DNA of 64,000 nt from CAG-841 sp963656825 (GTDB lineage Bacteria; Bacillota; Clostridia; Oscillospirales; CAG-272). Each line of letters begins with the position of its first letter. Within the stretch, counting starts at the first letter, position 1. Below, one piece after another: positions 51,960-58,977 of this stretch. Location of the stretch: NCBI GenBank assembly GCA_963656825.1, contig CAVKJG010000002.1, forward strand, positions 9,235 through 73,234. Direction: 5' to 3'. The translations under genes were made by a program, and so were the position numbers. The notes beneath the pieces are model-generated. The model ran no database searches and had not been told where the DNA came from. It saw only the letters and a list, made by a program, of their open reading frames with translations.

Positions 51960-52095
51960 AGTTTAATCTTTAGATATTATTAGATCTAATATCGCGTGCG
52001 CATACGCGCACACGCACGCGAGGAGCTTTTATAGCAGCTCCGTTGGCACTGCGGGGAGTGCCGGAGAGGGGGCTGCGCTCCCCCTCTCCGGACTC
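51960..52095. other. Hairpin cluster between zot and rep: candidate origin/packaging region
   Basis: Five inverted repeats in sequence: ATTAGATCTAAT palindrome (51979-51990), CGCGTGCG/CGCACGCG (51993-52020), GGAGC/GCTCC (52022-52041), GGCACT/AGTGCC (52045-52062) and a perfect 12-bp CCGGAGAGGGGG/CCCCCTCTCCGG (52061-52091). The last two lie within the 3' end of zot. In Ff phages the origins and packaging signal sit in the gap before the gene II replicase, which is this position. Confidence 0.6.
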
Positions 52096-52940
52096 TCCCC
52101 GGGGGCAGGCTTGAACATGTCCCGTTCGCACGGCTTGCGGACGTCAAGAATGTACCTCGTCTTGAGCTTGTCCCACTCCCACCGCTCGGGGACTTCGTGA
52201 GTAAAGCCAAGATTATATGCTTCGCTGTAAACCTTGCTGTCGTAGCGTTTGGTATAAGGCATCCAAAAGAAGTAGGTATTGAACTCGTCCTTGCCTACGT
52301 CCTTTATGTTGACAATGTCGTTTGTTACGGAGATCTCTCGCCATTTCACTTTACCAAAGGGGAAGAACAGGCAACGATGTAAACCGCGAAGCTCTATCAG
52401 GGCGTTGAAGCGGCCTCTGATAGGCTTTGCTATGAAGTCCGAAGCCTGTTCGGTGAAATAGCAGTGTCCGGGGATCTCCGTGTCCATCCACTGCCTATCA
52501 AAGCGTATACCGACCTGCACGTTGTTTTTTACGGCAGGGATATCGAACTTATACTGATCGCAGATCTGGCCGACCTCGTCGATAAAGGTAATCGAATTTC
52601 TGTCTTTCAGCTTTTCGGCAAAAAGATGTTCCGTTGTCAGCACGTCTGACATTCTTTTGTTTATGCGGTTGCCGAGCCGGATCGCAATATTGCTGTAAAC
52701 GTGCGGCTTGCTCTTTCGTTTGTCTTTTCGGAAAGGATGAAAGAAGCAGCTTCGGCGGTACACCGCGTAAGCTTTTTTGTACCATTTCACGACATGCAAA
52801 ACTGCCATGTAGGTCTTGCCGGATCCCAAGCCGCCGATAAAGCAGGTGAGATATTCCTGCGGTATCGGCTTGCTGAGGATGATCGAAACGACAAGCCAGA
52901 CTATGAACACGCCGACAACTATAATCAATGCGGCTTTCAT
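52029..52940 (-). CDS. Zot/pI-type morphogenesis ATPase
   Basis: 303 residues. One N-terminal membrane helix (about 5-25), then the Zot ATPase: Walker A FIGGLGSGKTYMAVLH (about 34-49), a basic loop with two Cys, Walker B SITFIDEVGQICD (about 117-129) and sensor-like segments. In Ff phages pI forms the assembly site that extrudes the virion; in most the helix is C-terminal, here N-terminal. The Pro/Ala/Gly-rich C-terminus coincides with perfect DNA hairpins. The start overlaps the stop of the previous gene by one base (TGATG). Confidence 0.9.
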   Translation of the reverse strand: MKAALIIVVGVFIVWLVVSIILSKPIPQEYLTCFIGGLGSGKTYMAVLHVVKWYKKAYAVYRRSCFFHPFRKDKRKSKPHVYSNIAIRLGNRINKRMSDVLTTEHLFAEKLKDRNSITFIDEVGQICDQYKFDIPAVKNNVQVGIRFDRQWMDTEIPGHCYFTEQASDFIAKPIRGRFNALIELRGLHRCLFFPFGKVKWREISVTNDIVNIKDVGKDEFNTYFFWMPYTKRYDSKVYSEAYNLGFTHEVPERWEWDKLKTRYILDVRKPCERDMFKPAPGESPERGSAAPSPALPAVPTELL

Positions 52941-53494
52941 CAGTAGGTGTACACCTCGCCTTCATAAATATGGCGGATCTTCAGACGCCCGAAATAGTCG
53001 TGCAGAAATGCTTTGTCTTCGTCCGATATACCGTAAGCCTCGGCAGTGTCCTCAAGGTCATACATGAGGAAGGACAGGTGCTGATAGCTCCATGCGGAGT
53101 TAGGATCGTCCAAAAACTTTTTGAAGCTTTTAAGGTTGAATTTTGTCCATGTCTTTTTAACAAAAGTATAATTTTCGTTAATATACGCAAGCGAGCTGTC
53201 GTAAATCGCTTGGATCTTCGTCAGATCGTCTGCTGTCTGCTGATCGGTTGCAAATGGTGAAAACAAATTGTAAACGCTTTCGACTGCTTTATTGAGAACG
53301 TTGGTGAGATTGCCGCCGAACTTTATCACACGAGAAAAGCTCATGCTGAGAAGTCCGGCATTTATATCTCTGCACTCAGTAAGATCAAGCTGCGGCGACG
53401 TGGTATCGAACGTGTAATCGTAGGAAGCGGAAAAGCCGAATATCACGGCAAGAGCTATACAGCCTATGAGGAGAAAACAAACGGCTTTATTCAT
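52940..53494 (-). CDS. Membrane-anchored phage protein of unknown function
   Basis: 184 residues from an ATG with AAAGGCGG nine bases before it. One N-terminal helix or signal (about 5-25), then a helical, charged domain with no recognised motif. It sits between the adsorption candidate and zot, where Ff phages have small virion proteins (gene VI). It could also be a receptor-blocking or secretion protein. Confidence 0.65.
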   Translation of the reverse strand: MNKAVCFLLIGCIALAVIFGFSASYDYTFDTTSPQLDLTECRDINAGLLSMSFSRVIKFGGNLTNVLNKAVESVYNLFSPFATDQQTADDLTKIQAIYDSSLAYINENYTFVKKTWTKFNLKSFKKFLDDPNSAWSYQHLSFLMYDLEDTAEAYGISDEDKAFLHDYFGRLKIRHIYEGEVYTY

Positions 53495-53499
53495 AAAGA

Positions 53500-55800
53500 T
53501 CAACCGCCTTTCAGAACTTTAAGTACAATAATCACCGCGCCGCCAATGGCGATAATACCGACAATCGTAAGCAAGGTAATGCCGCCAATGGATATGTTGG
53601 ATCCGACATAAAGTGCAGAGCCGGTGAACGCGCCGAGGATCTTTGTGACAAAGTCGGAAACACCGGAATCCGTGGTTACGTTCTTCTGATAGGTTATGCC
53701 GGCTTGCTTGCCGGCTGTAAAGCTTGTGTCGTCGTATGTATCGTTGTCATTATCCACGACGTGGATCAGGCTGCAAGCTCCGCCGCCTGCGTTATAGCCT
53801 GCCGTATAACTGCTATCGTCGTAGCCGTCGCTGTTTGTGTCCACGACGTGAGAGGTCAGGCAGACATCTATTTGTATAATGTTGCTGTAAACGTCTTCAT
53901 TACCAATGCTTTCTACAAGGCGGAACTGTACCCACTTGTTATTGTGGGTTTTTTCATAATGCCAATCGTATTCGTCTGTTTCCCAATAGTCATAGCTGTA
54001 ATCCATACCGACTACAAGCGGCGTCCAAGTTGCATAATCATCACCGGCTCCATAATCCGTATACGTCATATATTCCAAGTAAACGGGATTGCTCGCATTT
54101 GTTCTCGTCCACAAAAGCTTGCCGTCACGGTAAGACAGTGACGGAGTTTTCGGAGAATTAGACAGTCCGCTGTTATATCCTGCCGTGTAGCTTGCGTCGT
54201 CGTAGCCGTCGCTGTTTGTGTCGGTAACGTGTGTTTTGTCACAAGTGCCGGCAGCAAGCGCAGCCTGATATTCAGCTTCGGTGTAATAACGAGTTACAGC
54301 AAAAGGAGTGTATTTATATATTGAAGAAGTACCACCAATCGCCAAAAAATATTTGGCTCTGTAAACAGTGCCAATATTGCTATCAAGCACTTTTGTGATT
54401 TTATTATCAGACAAGGTATAAAAAAGTGTTCCGGAACCTACATCACTTGTAGTAGTGCCGTTGTGACTAGAATTATATCTATAAGGAGCAGAAACAACAG
54501 AATAACCACAAAGATATTTACCGTCGCCAATACGAACGAAAGAAGATAAAGTAACATGGGCAGCAGGGACAGAAGCGCCGTAAGCATCGGTTACAGAAGA
54601 AGTAGCAAGAGAAGAAGCAATATGATTAAAATAGCCAGCAGGAATTGTAGCCAAAACAGTATATTCCCGAGTAGCAAAATTGAAAGAACACAACTGCTTG
54701 ATAGTTTTGTTTGTAGTAGTATCGGTATAAGCGCTGCAGAAATAAGCGTAGCCGTTTTCGTATTGAAAATCGTCAATAGATGTAATGGGGGTACTGTACG
54801 TTTCATAAGAACCAGCAGAAATATTGTACCGATAATAAATAACAGGAGACGAAGTAGCATCATTAACAAGGATATGAAAATATGTACCGTCAGAACGAAT
54901 ATACGTCCGCCTTGCATTAGATTTTAAATATGAGCTCGGAAGTCCAGAACCATAAGAATAATTATAAATGTTTATAGAACCACCGTCCGAAGCATCAGCT
55001 ATGGTATACATAGGCACACGATACAAAAGAGAATAAGAATAGTTGGTATAAGTACTGTTCGAACCATAACATACGCCATAAACATATAAACAACCGTCAT
55101 AATAAAAAATATCAGCAAAAGAAGCATAACTATAAGAAGGTTTTGACCAATAAAGATTAACAGTTTTAGTTATCTGATAAGTAGAAGTATCAAGTGTATA
55201 TAATTGAATAGGAGACGTCGAATTACCAGAGTTTTTATGACTACAAAAATAATATTGGTTGTCGTACTCAAAATCAAAACAAATACTGCCGGACGTCGGA
55301 ACATAAGTTACGGAGGTAGTTTGTTTTGTAATAGAAGCAAGCTCGGTAGGAACAGTAGTACCAAGAGTGCTTGTACTGCCCAAAATATATCCGGACGAAG
55401 TATGCGTAAAATAAAAATAAGTTGAAGAAGAAGAATATTTAACCGCGCCTTCGGAATTAGTTTGGCAAACGCCTATCTTGTGATAACCGGATGTAAGCGC
55501 GTCACAATCCGCAAGCGTACCGACGTGCTTTGATACAGGACCAACGATACTAACCATAAAATTAGAACCTACTTTTACACCATCAACAGTAAAAAAAAGA
55601 CCTGTGCAATTGCTATCCCAGGAATAGACCTCTGCCGTTAATTGTGTGCCGGATGGCACTAAGGAAAACTCTACATCATTTGAAAGCGTAACCGTTTCTG
55701 TGCTGTCCTCTGCCGAAACCGTCAGGCTTCCGAAGACAGTCAGGCTGAGGACAAGCACGGCGGTGAGGAAAGCCGCAATTCTTTTATTTTTCTTTAACAT
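53500..55800 (-). CDS. Large adsorption (pIII-like) protein candidate
   Basis: 766 residues from the ATG at 55800 (GGAGG upstream). Signal peptide (about 1-32), a 490-residue Ser/Thr/Tyr-rich region with repeated YFY/Y-x-Y segments that looks beta-propeller-like, then three copies of H-V-x-D-[TN]-[ND]-[SD]-D-x-Y-D-D-[AST]-S-[YF]-T-A-G (about 515-540, 645-670, 675-700) with Cys near each, and a C-terminal membrane helix (GGITLLTIVGIIAIGGAVIIVLKVL) with a basic end. That layout fits a minor coat protein held in the membrane until assembly. The middle third is AT-rich. Confidence 0.65.
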   Translation of the reverse strand: MLKKNKRIAAFLTAVLVLSLTVFGSLTVSAEDSTETVTLSNDVEFSLVPSGTQLTAEVYSWDSNCTGLFFTVDGVKVGSNFMVSIVGPVSKHVGTLADCDALTSGYHKIGVCQTNSEGAVKYSSSSTYFYFTHTSSGYILGSTSTLGTTVPTELASITKQTTSVTYVPTSGSICFDFEYDNQYYFCSHKNSGNSTSPIQLYTLDTSTYQITKTVNLYWSKPSYSYASFADIFYYDGCLYVYGVCYGSNSTYTNYSYSLLYRVPMYTIADASDGGSINIYNYSYGSGLPSSYLKSNARRTYIRSDGTYFHILVNDATSSPVIYYRYNISAGSYETYSTPITSIDDFQYENGYAYFCSAYTDTTTNKTIKQLCSFNFATREYTVLATIPAGYFNHIASSLATSSVTDAYGASVPAAHVTLSSFVRIGDGKYLCGYSVVSAPYRYNSSHNGTTTSDVGSGTLFYTLSDNKITKVLDSNIGTVYRAKYFLAIGGTSSIYKYTPFAVTRYYTEAEYQAALAAGTCDKTHVTDTNSDGYDDASYTAGYNSGLSNSPKTPSLSYRDGKLLWTRTNASNPVYLEYMTYTDYGAGDDYATWTPLVVGMDYSYDYWETDEYDWHYEKTHNNKWVQFRLVESIGNEDVYSNIIQIDVCLTSHVVDTNSDGYDDSSYTAGYNAGGGACSLIHVVDNDNDTYDDTSFTAGKQAGITYQKNVTTDSGVSDFVTKILGAFTGSALYVGSNISIGGITLLTIVGIIAIGGAVIIVLKVLKGG

Positions 55801-55960
55801 GCAAAACACCTCCAAGCATTGAAATAAGAAGCAGGATTATCGCAAGCGATATTCCGTAGGTGAGCAGCTGCACCACGTCTATACGCGCCATCACCTTTAC
55901 AGCGGACTTTGCAATGTGAAGCGGAAGATCCGCAAACAAAATTTTAAGTACGTTCATCAT
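55784..55960 (-). CDS. Small phage membrane protein
   Basis: 58 residues, one hydrophobic helix (LLTYGISLAIILLLISMLGG) after an amphipathic N-terminus and a charged end. The start overlaps the stop of the preceding gene (ATGATGA) and its end overlaps the adsorption gene by 17 bp. Resembles the tip proteins VII/IX or VI of filamentous phages in size only. Confidence 0.6.
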   Translation of the reverse strand: MMNVLKILFADLPLHIAKSAVKVMARIDVVQLLTYGISLAIILLLISMLGGVLHVKEK

Positions 55961-56262
55961 CGTCTTTTTGTCACCACCCACGCCACAAGGAATATAGGCA
56001 GGAACACCACAAGCGATGTTGTTGCCATTGTAAACAGCACAATAAGACTTGAATTGTCCCGAATGACGTCTGCCGGGAAGATATACGCCCAGCAGTCATA
56101 AATGATGTTATATATGTTGCTCGTCAGATCTGTTTCCGTCTCCGTCGTTTCGGCGACTGTTTCTATAGGATCCGAAACAGTCGTATCAACGTCCGCGGCA
56201 TACGCCGGAACACACATCAGAGCGAGGATCAGCACTGCGACAAGCACAGTTTTTATTTTCAT
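55957..56262 (-). CDS. Phage membrane protein with signal peptide
   Basis: 101 residues: signal peptide ending CVPAYA, an acidic Thr/Glu-rich segment, one membrane helix near the end and a basic tail (VVTKRR). This is the general plan of a filamentous-phage coat protein, so it is an alternative to the next gene for the major coat. GGAGG precedes the ATG. Confidence 0.6.
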   Translation of the reverse strand: MKIKTVLVAVLILALMCVPAYAADVDTTVSDPIETVAETTETETDLTSNIYNIIYDCWAYIFPADVIRDNSSLIVLFTMATTSLVVFLPIFLVAWVVTKRR

Positions 56263-56281
56263 AATTACCTCCTGTTAGAGC

Positions 56282-56303
56282 AAAAGCCCCGTTTCCGGGG
56301 CTT
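56282..56303 (-). terminator. Terminator after the coat-protein candidate
   Basis: AAAAGCCCCG-TTTC-CGGGGCTTT. In Ff phages a terminator follows the coat gene and lowers downstream expression; the position here is the same. Confidence 0.7.
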
Positions 56304-56321
56304 TATTTGTTTTGATTTTTA

Positions 56322-56870
56322 TCAGCCTACTCTTGCACGTGACTTGATCCACTTCCAGATGCCGAAGCCGACACCGAGTATGATCGCGCATATGATGAGT
56401 ACGCCAAGTATTGAAAGCTCACCGGTATCCTTGTTTATAAAGATAACGTCGAATGTGCTTACTGCTGCGCCTGCAATTGCAGGAACAAAGCTGCCAACGC
56501 CGTCGCCGACTTCGGTCAGGATCTGCTTGATAAAGCCGTCACCGGCTACCTGAAGCGAGATTGTTGACGAAGGTGCGCTCTTTGTATACGACGTTGCCGT
56601 GCTTGCCGGCTTTGCAACTACTGTTACAAAGTATGTGCCGGATTTTACAAGGTATCCGGAAAGGTCGATTGACGTGCCGGTTACCGTTGCTATAAGCGTA
56701 TCGCCGGAGTAAACATCATATGCCGCCGCATTTTCAACGGTCGTCCATGACAATGTTTTATCCGTAAGCGTTACGGTGGGTGCGGTAAGCGCCGAAGCTG
56801 CGCTTATGCCGAGTACGGCAAAGCTGCAGATAACGAACGCGCAAAGGATAATTGCGAAAATCTTTTTCAT
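56322..56870 (-). CDS. Coat-protein candidate with Fn3-like domain
   Basis: 182 residues: signal peptide (to about ASA at 28), a fibronectin-III-like domain at about 30-105 (APTVTLTDKTLSWTTVENAAAYDVYSGD to VTVVAKP), then an amphipathic Ala/Gly stretch, a membrane helix (ILGVLIICAIILGVGFGIW) and a basic tail KWIKSRARVG. The last 70 residues have the coat-protein plan; the Fn3 part is an unusual addition. It has the strongest ribosome site of the region (AGGAGG) and is followed by a terminator, as expected for an abundant protein. Confidence 0.6.
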   Translation of the reverse strand: MKKIFAIILCAFVICSFAVLGISAASALTAPTVTLTDKTLSWTTVENAAAYDVYSGDTLIATVTGTSIDLSGYLVKSGTYFVTVVAKPASTATSYTKSAPSSTISLQVAGDGFIKQILTEVGDGVGSFVPAIAGAAVSTFDVIFINKDTGELSILGVLIICAIILGVGFGIWKWIKSRARVG

Positions 56871-56921
56871 TGAATTAGCCTCCTTTCCTCGTTTTTTATA
56901 TCAATTTCACGTGAAAACATA

Positions 56922-57212
56922 TTATGCCTTCTCCTTTCCCGGAAGAAGTCTTATTGCCGTTAGCTTCGGCTCTCTTACTCCGAATACCTGATATACAAGC
57001 TCGATCTCCTGATTGAGAAGATCCGTAAAATTGTGCGTGCCGATCAGCGACTCCTCTTTGAACGGTACCTTGACCGTGTCACAGAAATATCCGTTTACCT
57101 CCGGCACTTCGTTCGTGAAGATGTACAGCTCGGCATTGTCGTATGACACCTTGCGACCGTCCTCCGATACAAAATCGCCTTTCTTTCTTCTCCATCCCAT
57201 TACTTTTACCAT
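56922..57212 (-). CDS. Small basic phage protein, ssDNA-binding candidate
   Basis: 96 residues, first gene of the leftward phage operon. No signal or membrane helix. The sequence is mixed beta with several aromatic residues (YIFTNEVPEVNGYFCDTVKV) and a basic start, the size of pV-type single-stranded-DNA-binding proteins, which occupy this place in Ff phages. That role is inferred from size and position only. Confidence 0.55.
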   Translation of the reverse strand: MVKVMGWRRKKGDFVSEDGRKVSYDNAELYIFTNEVPEVNGYFCDTVKVPFKEESLIGTHNFTDLLNQEIELVYQVFGVREPKLTAIRLLPGKEKA

Positions 57213-57259
57213 TGCTTTTTCCTTTCTACCCGGGCGTTATGCTTCCGGGATTTGTGTGT

Positions 57260-57350
57260 TATAATTTTAGAACTTTTATGTTCTATTTGAGAAAATTATA
57301 GAACACTTTTATTCTATTGTCAATAGAACATTTTAATTCTATGATAGAAT
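57260..57350. promoter_or_regulatory. Phage repressor operator region
   Basis: Four palindromes built from TTCTA/TAGAA: AGAAC-6-GTTCT (57269-57284), TAGAA-8-TTCTA (57299-57316), TTCTATTG-T-CAATAGAA (57312-57328, perfect) and ATTCTAT-G-ATAGAAT (57336-57350, perfect). They overlap the leftward promoter and precede the rightward repressor gene. Confidence 0.85.
57295..57323 (-). promoter_or_regulatory. Leftward promoter of the phage operon
   Basis: Minus strand TTGACA (57323-57318), 17-bp spacer, TATAAT (57300-57295): perfect sigma-A consensus, covered by the two inner operators. Confidence 0.9.
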
Positions 57351-57394
57351 GAAAGTAATTTTGTCATAACAAACAAAAAAAGAAGGGGCAAATT

Positions 57395-57622
57395 GTGAAA
57401 AGTTTCCAAAGAATAAGAGTTCTTCGAGAAGATCGCGAACTCAATCAAGAAGAAGTTGCAAATATATTAAACATTAAACAAACTCAATACTCGCGCTATG
57501 AACTTGGTAAAAACAAGATGGACATTGAACGATATATCATGTTGGCAGAGTTCTACAACGTATCGCTTGACTACCTTGCCGGACTTATAGACGAGCCGCG
57601 CAAGCTGCATGATGAGAAATAA
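57395..57622 (+). CDS. XRE-family phage repressor
   Basis: 75 residues, almost only a helix-turn-helix domain (LNQEEVANILNIKQTQYSRYELGKNKMDI). GTG start with AGAAGGGG before it. It faces the phage operon across the operator array and is the likely lysogeny repressor. It has no dimerisation or peptidase domain, so induction is not through RecA cleavage of this protein. Its end FYNVSLDYLAGLxxEPR is shared with the host-side gene at 58.7 kb. Confidence 0.9.
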   Translation: MKSFQRIRVLREDRELNQEEVANILNIKQTQYSRYELGKNKMDIERYIMLAEFYNVSLDYLAGLIDEPRKLHDEK

Positions 57623-57629
57623 AAAAAGC

Positions 57630-57648
57630 GGAACGGAGGTTCCGTTCC
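57630..57648 (-). terminator. Hairpin with U run on the minus strand
   Basis: GGAACGG-AGGTT-CCGTTCC, followed on the minus strand by CGCTTTTTTT. It would stop transcription coming leftward out of the gene-free zone, as well as ending the repressor transcript less well. Confidence 0.65.
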
Positions 57649-57655
57649 GTTGGCC

Positions 57656-58150
57656 CGTGACCGGCTCTCTCCGGCGCACGCTCTGCGGAGCTTAGCTTGT
57701 CGATTCACTACCGGTAACGCCCCAAGTCCGACCACGCTTTCTGCGGAAAGCTATCAAGCCGATAAAATCGCTGCGGCGATTGTATCGCCAAAGGAGCAGT
57801 CAGCTCCTCTGGACTCCTATAAATCAACAGCAAAATTCAAATGATATACAGCTAATCATTAAGTCAAAAACCGCTGCGGCGGGGTTCTGAACGATCTGCG
57901 GATCGGGATAGTTCAAAGCAAAGCAAATTTACTCTGTTAAACAGGTCTTTTTTCTTCTTGGGCGGGCGAACCTTATCGGCGGTTCTCCCTTGCCGTCCCT
58001 CTCCCTCCGAGAACGCGATAACATTTGTGCTGATTTGGAGCGAATACGCGCGTTCTGAGCGCATTTCAAGACATAGCCAAGGTGATTTCTTGTCCAATTA
58101 AGAAAAGAGGTCTTTGGGCGGCTCTAAATTCGCTACGCTGACGGGATAAA
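57656..58150. other. Gene-free structured zone next to attR
   Basis: About 500 bp with no credible gene. It holds five hairpins with different perfect stems and an identical TGCG loop closed by C-G: GCTC (57680-57691), GCTTTC (57736-57751), AATCGC (57766-57781), CCGC (57871-57882) and CGATC (57892-57905), and another hairpin AGGAGC/GCTCCT (57792-57808). Candidate structured RNA or single-strand DNA signal of the phage. Confidence 0.6.
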
Positions 58151-58155
58151 TTCAG

Positions 58156-58207
58156 CTTTTAATCATGGTGTCCGGAGTTCGACTCTCCGATGGAGCACCA
58201 AAAAACC
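58156..58207. repeat. attR of the provirus (52-bp direct repeat)
   Basis: Exact copy of 50050-50101: the 3' half of tRNA-Lys without its 5' half. Confidence 0.9.
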
Positions 58208-58227
58208 TCGTCCCGTCGGGCGAGGTT
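58204..58227. terminator. Original tRNA-Lys terminator, now after attR
   Basis: AACCTCG-(T)CCC-GTC-GGG-CGAGGTT followed by TTTTATTTT. Probably the host's own terminator, displaced 8 kb by the insertion. Confidence 0.75.
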
Positions 58228-58298
58228 TTTTATTTTCCCTTACGAATAAAGCTCCGGACGGGGATTTTTTGTTTAATTACAGCCGCTGTCGGATAAAA

Positions 58299-58574
58299 TC
58301 AAAGAAGCGCTTTCAGCTCGTTTATTGCCGCGCGCTGAATATCGCTCTGACGACCGAGCTCAAAAACACGCATTTTCAGATCCTGTAAAAATTCCTTGGG
58401 AAGCTGTGCTTTTACAGGGTCTTCTGTTTTTTCGGAATTATCGCCAGAAGCTTTTGCCGCGTCAAATTCAAGAACCATAAGATCGACGTTGAGAGCGATA
58501 TAAAGTCCCATCAAAGCCCTGTCGGCTTCGTCGATTCTTGCAAAAAGCTCTTTGATTTTTTCCTTGTTATCCAT
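58299..58574 (-). CDS. Hypothetical protein next to an XRE regulator
   Basis: 91 residues, helical, with two long charged helices (KEKIKELFARIDEADRALMG and KEFLQDLKMRVFELGRQSDI) and no known motif. AAGGAG precedes the ATG. Divergent from the XRE gene across three palindromic operators, so probably its regulatory target. Confidence 0.65.
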   Translation of the reverse strand: MDNKEKIKELFARIDEADRALMGLYIALNVDLMVLEFDAAKASGDNSEKTEDPVKAQLPKEFLQDLKMRVFELGRQSDIQRAAINELKALL

Positions 58575-58592
58575 ATGAGAAAATCTCCTTTA

Positions 58593-58653
58593 CATACATG
58601 TATGTTTATCATAACACACATAAATGTGTAAATCAAGTACATACGAACGTATG
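58593..58653. promoter_or_regulatory. Operators between divergent genes
   Basis: Three perfect palindromes: CATACATGTATG (58593-58604), ACACAT-AA-ATGTGT (58616-58629) and CATACG-AA-CGTATG (58640-58653). Spacing of centres is about 24 bp each. Confidence 0.8.
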
Positions 58654-58715
58654 ACTGATATAATTTTTCAAAACTCACTGAATTTATGCGGGAAGTTCTG
58701 AAAAGGAGAGGCGTT

Positions 58716-58943
58716 ATGCACTTTTATCAAAGGTTGCACGACCTAAGAGAAGATAAAGATTTGAGTCAGGGAAACATTTCGCAGCTTTTGAAAATATCTC
58801 AACAGCACTATTCAATGTATGAAACGGGCAAGCGAGAGCTTCCCATGCATCATTTCATTACTCTTGCAAAATTCTACAACGTATCGCTTGATTATCTTGC
58901 CGGACTTACAAACGAGCCGCGCGAGCTTTATAAGGACAAATAA
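58716..58943 (+). CDS. XRE-family regulator (paralogue of the phage repressor)
   Basis: 75 residues from the ATG at 58716, chosen for AAAAGGAGAGG upstream. Helix-turn-helix LSQGNISQLLKISQQHYSMYETGKREL. Same length and same C-terminal phrase FYNVSLDYLAGLTNEPREL as the phage repressor at 57.4 kb, but with different operators. Probably the remnant of, or recruit from, an earlier related element. Confidence 0.88.
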   Translation: MHFYQRLHDLREDKDLSQGNISQLLKISQQHYSMYETGKRELPMHHFITLAKFYNVSLDYLAGLTNEPRELYKDK

Positions 58944-58971
58944 AACCGCGGCGCAACGGCACTGCGGTTTT
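58942..58971. terminator. Terminator between XRE gene and GH130 gene
   Basis: AAAACCGC/GCGGTTTT with a 14-nt loop; T runs on both sides. Confidence 0.7.
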
Positions 58972-58977
58972 TTTATT

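Larger units (their letters stand above)
50102..58207. mobile_element. Inovirus-like (filamentous phage) provirus in tRNA-Lys
   Basis: About 8.1 kb between 52-bp att repeats. All genes but the XRE repressor are on the minus strand, in the order single-stranded-DNA-binding candidate, coat candidate, small membrane proteins, adsorption candidate, membrane protein, Zot/pI ATPase, HUH replicase, tyrosine integrase. This is the Ff-phage order V-VIII-III-VI-I-[IG]-II with an integrase added. Zot plus HUH replicase plus short membrane proteins defines inovirus-like proviruses; there are no tail, portal or terminase genes. Confidence 0.9.

Noticed and set aside
53704..54141. 145-codon frame antisense to the adsorption gene
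   Set aside because: It is the reverse of the repeat region; Val/Ile richness comes from complementing Asp/Asn/Tyr codons; no ribosome site.
57864..58097. 77-codon frame in the gene-free phage zone, minus strand
   Set aside because: TTG start, no ribosome site, no protein-like pattern, and it runs through two of the perfect hairpins.
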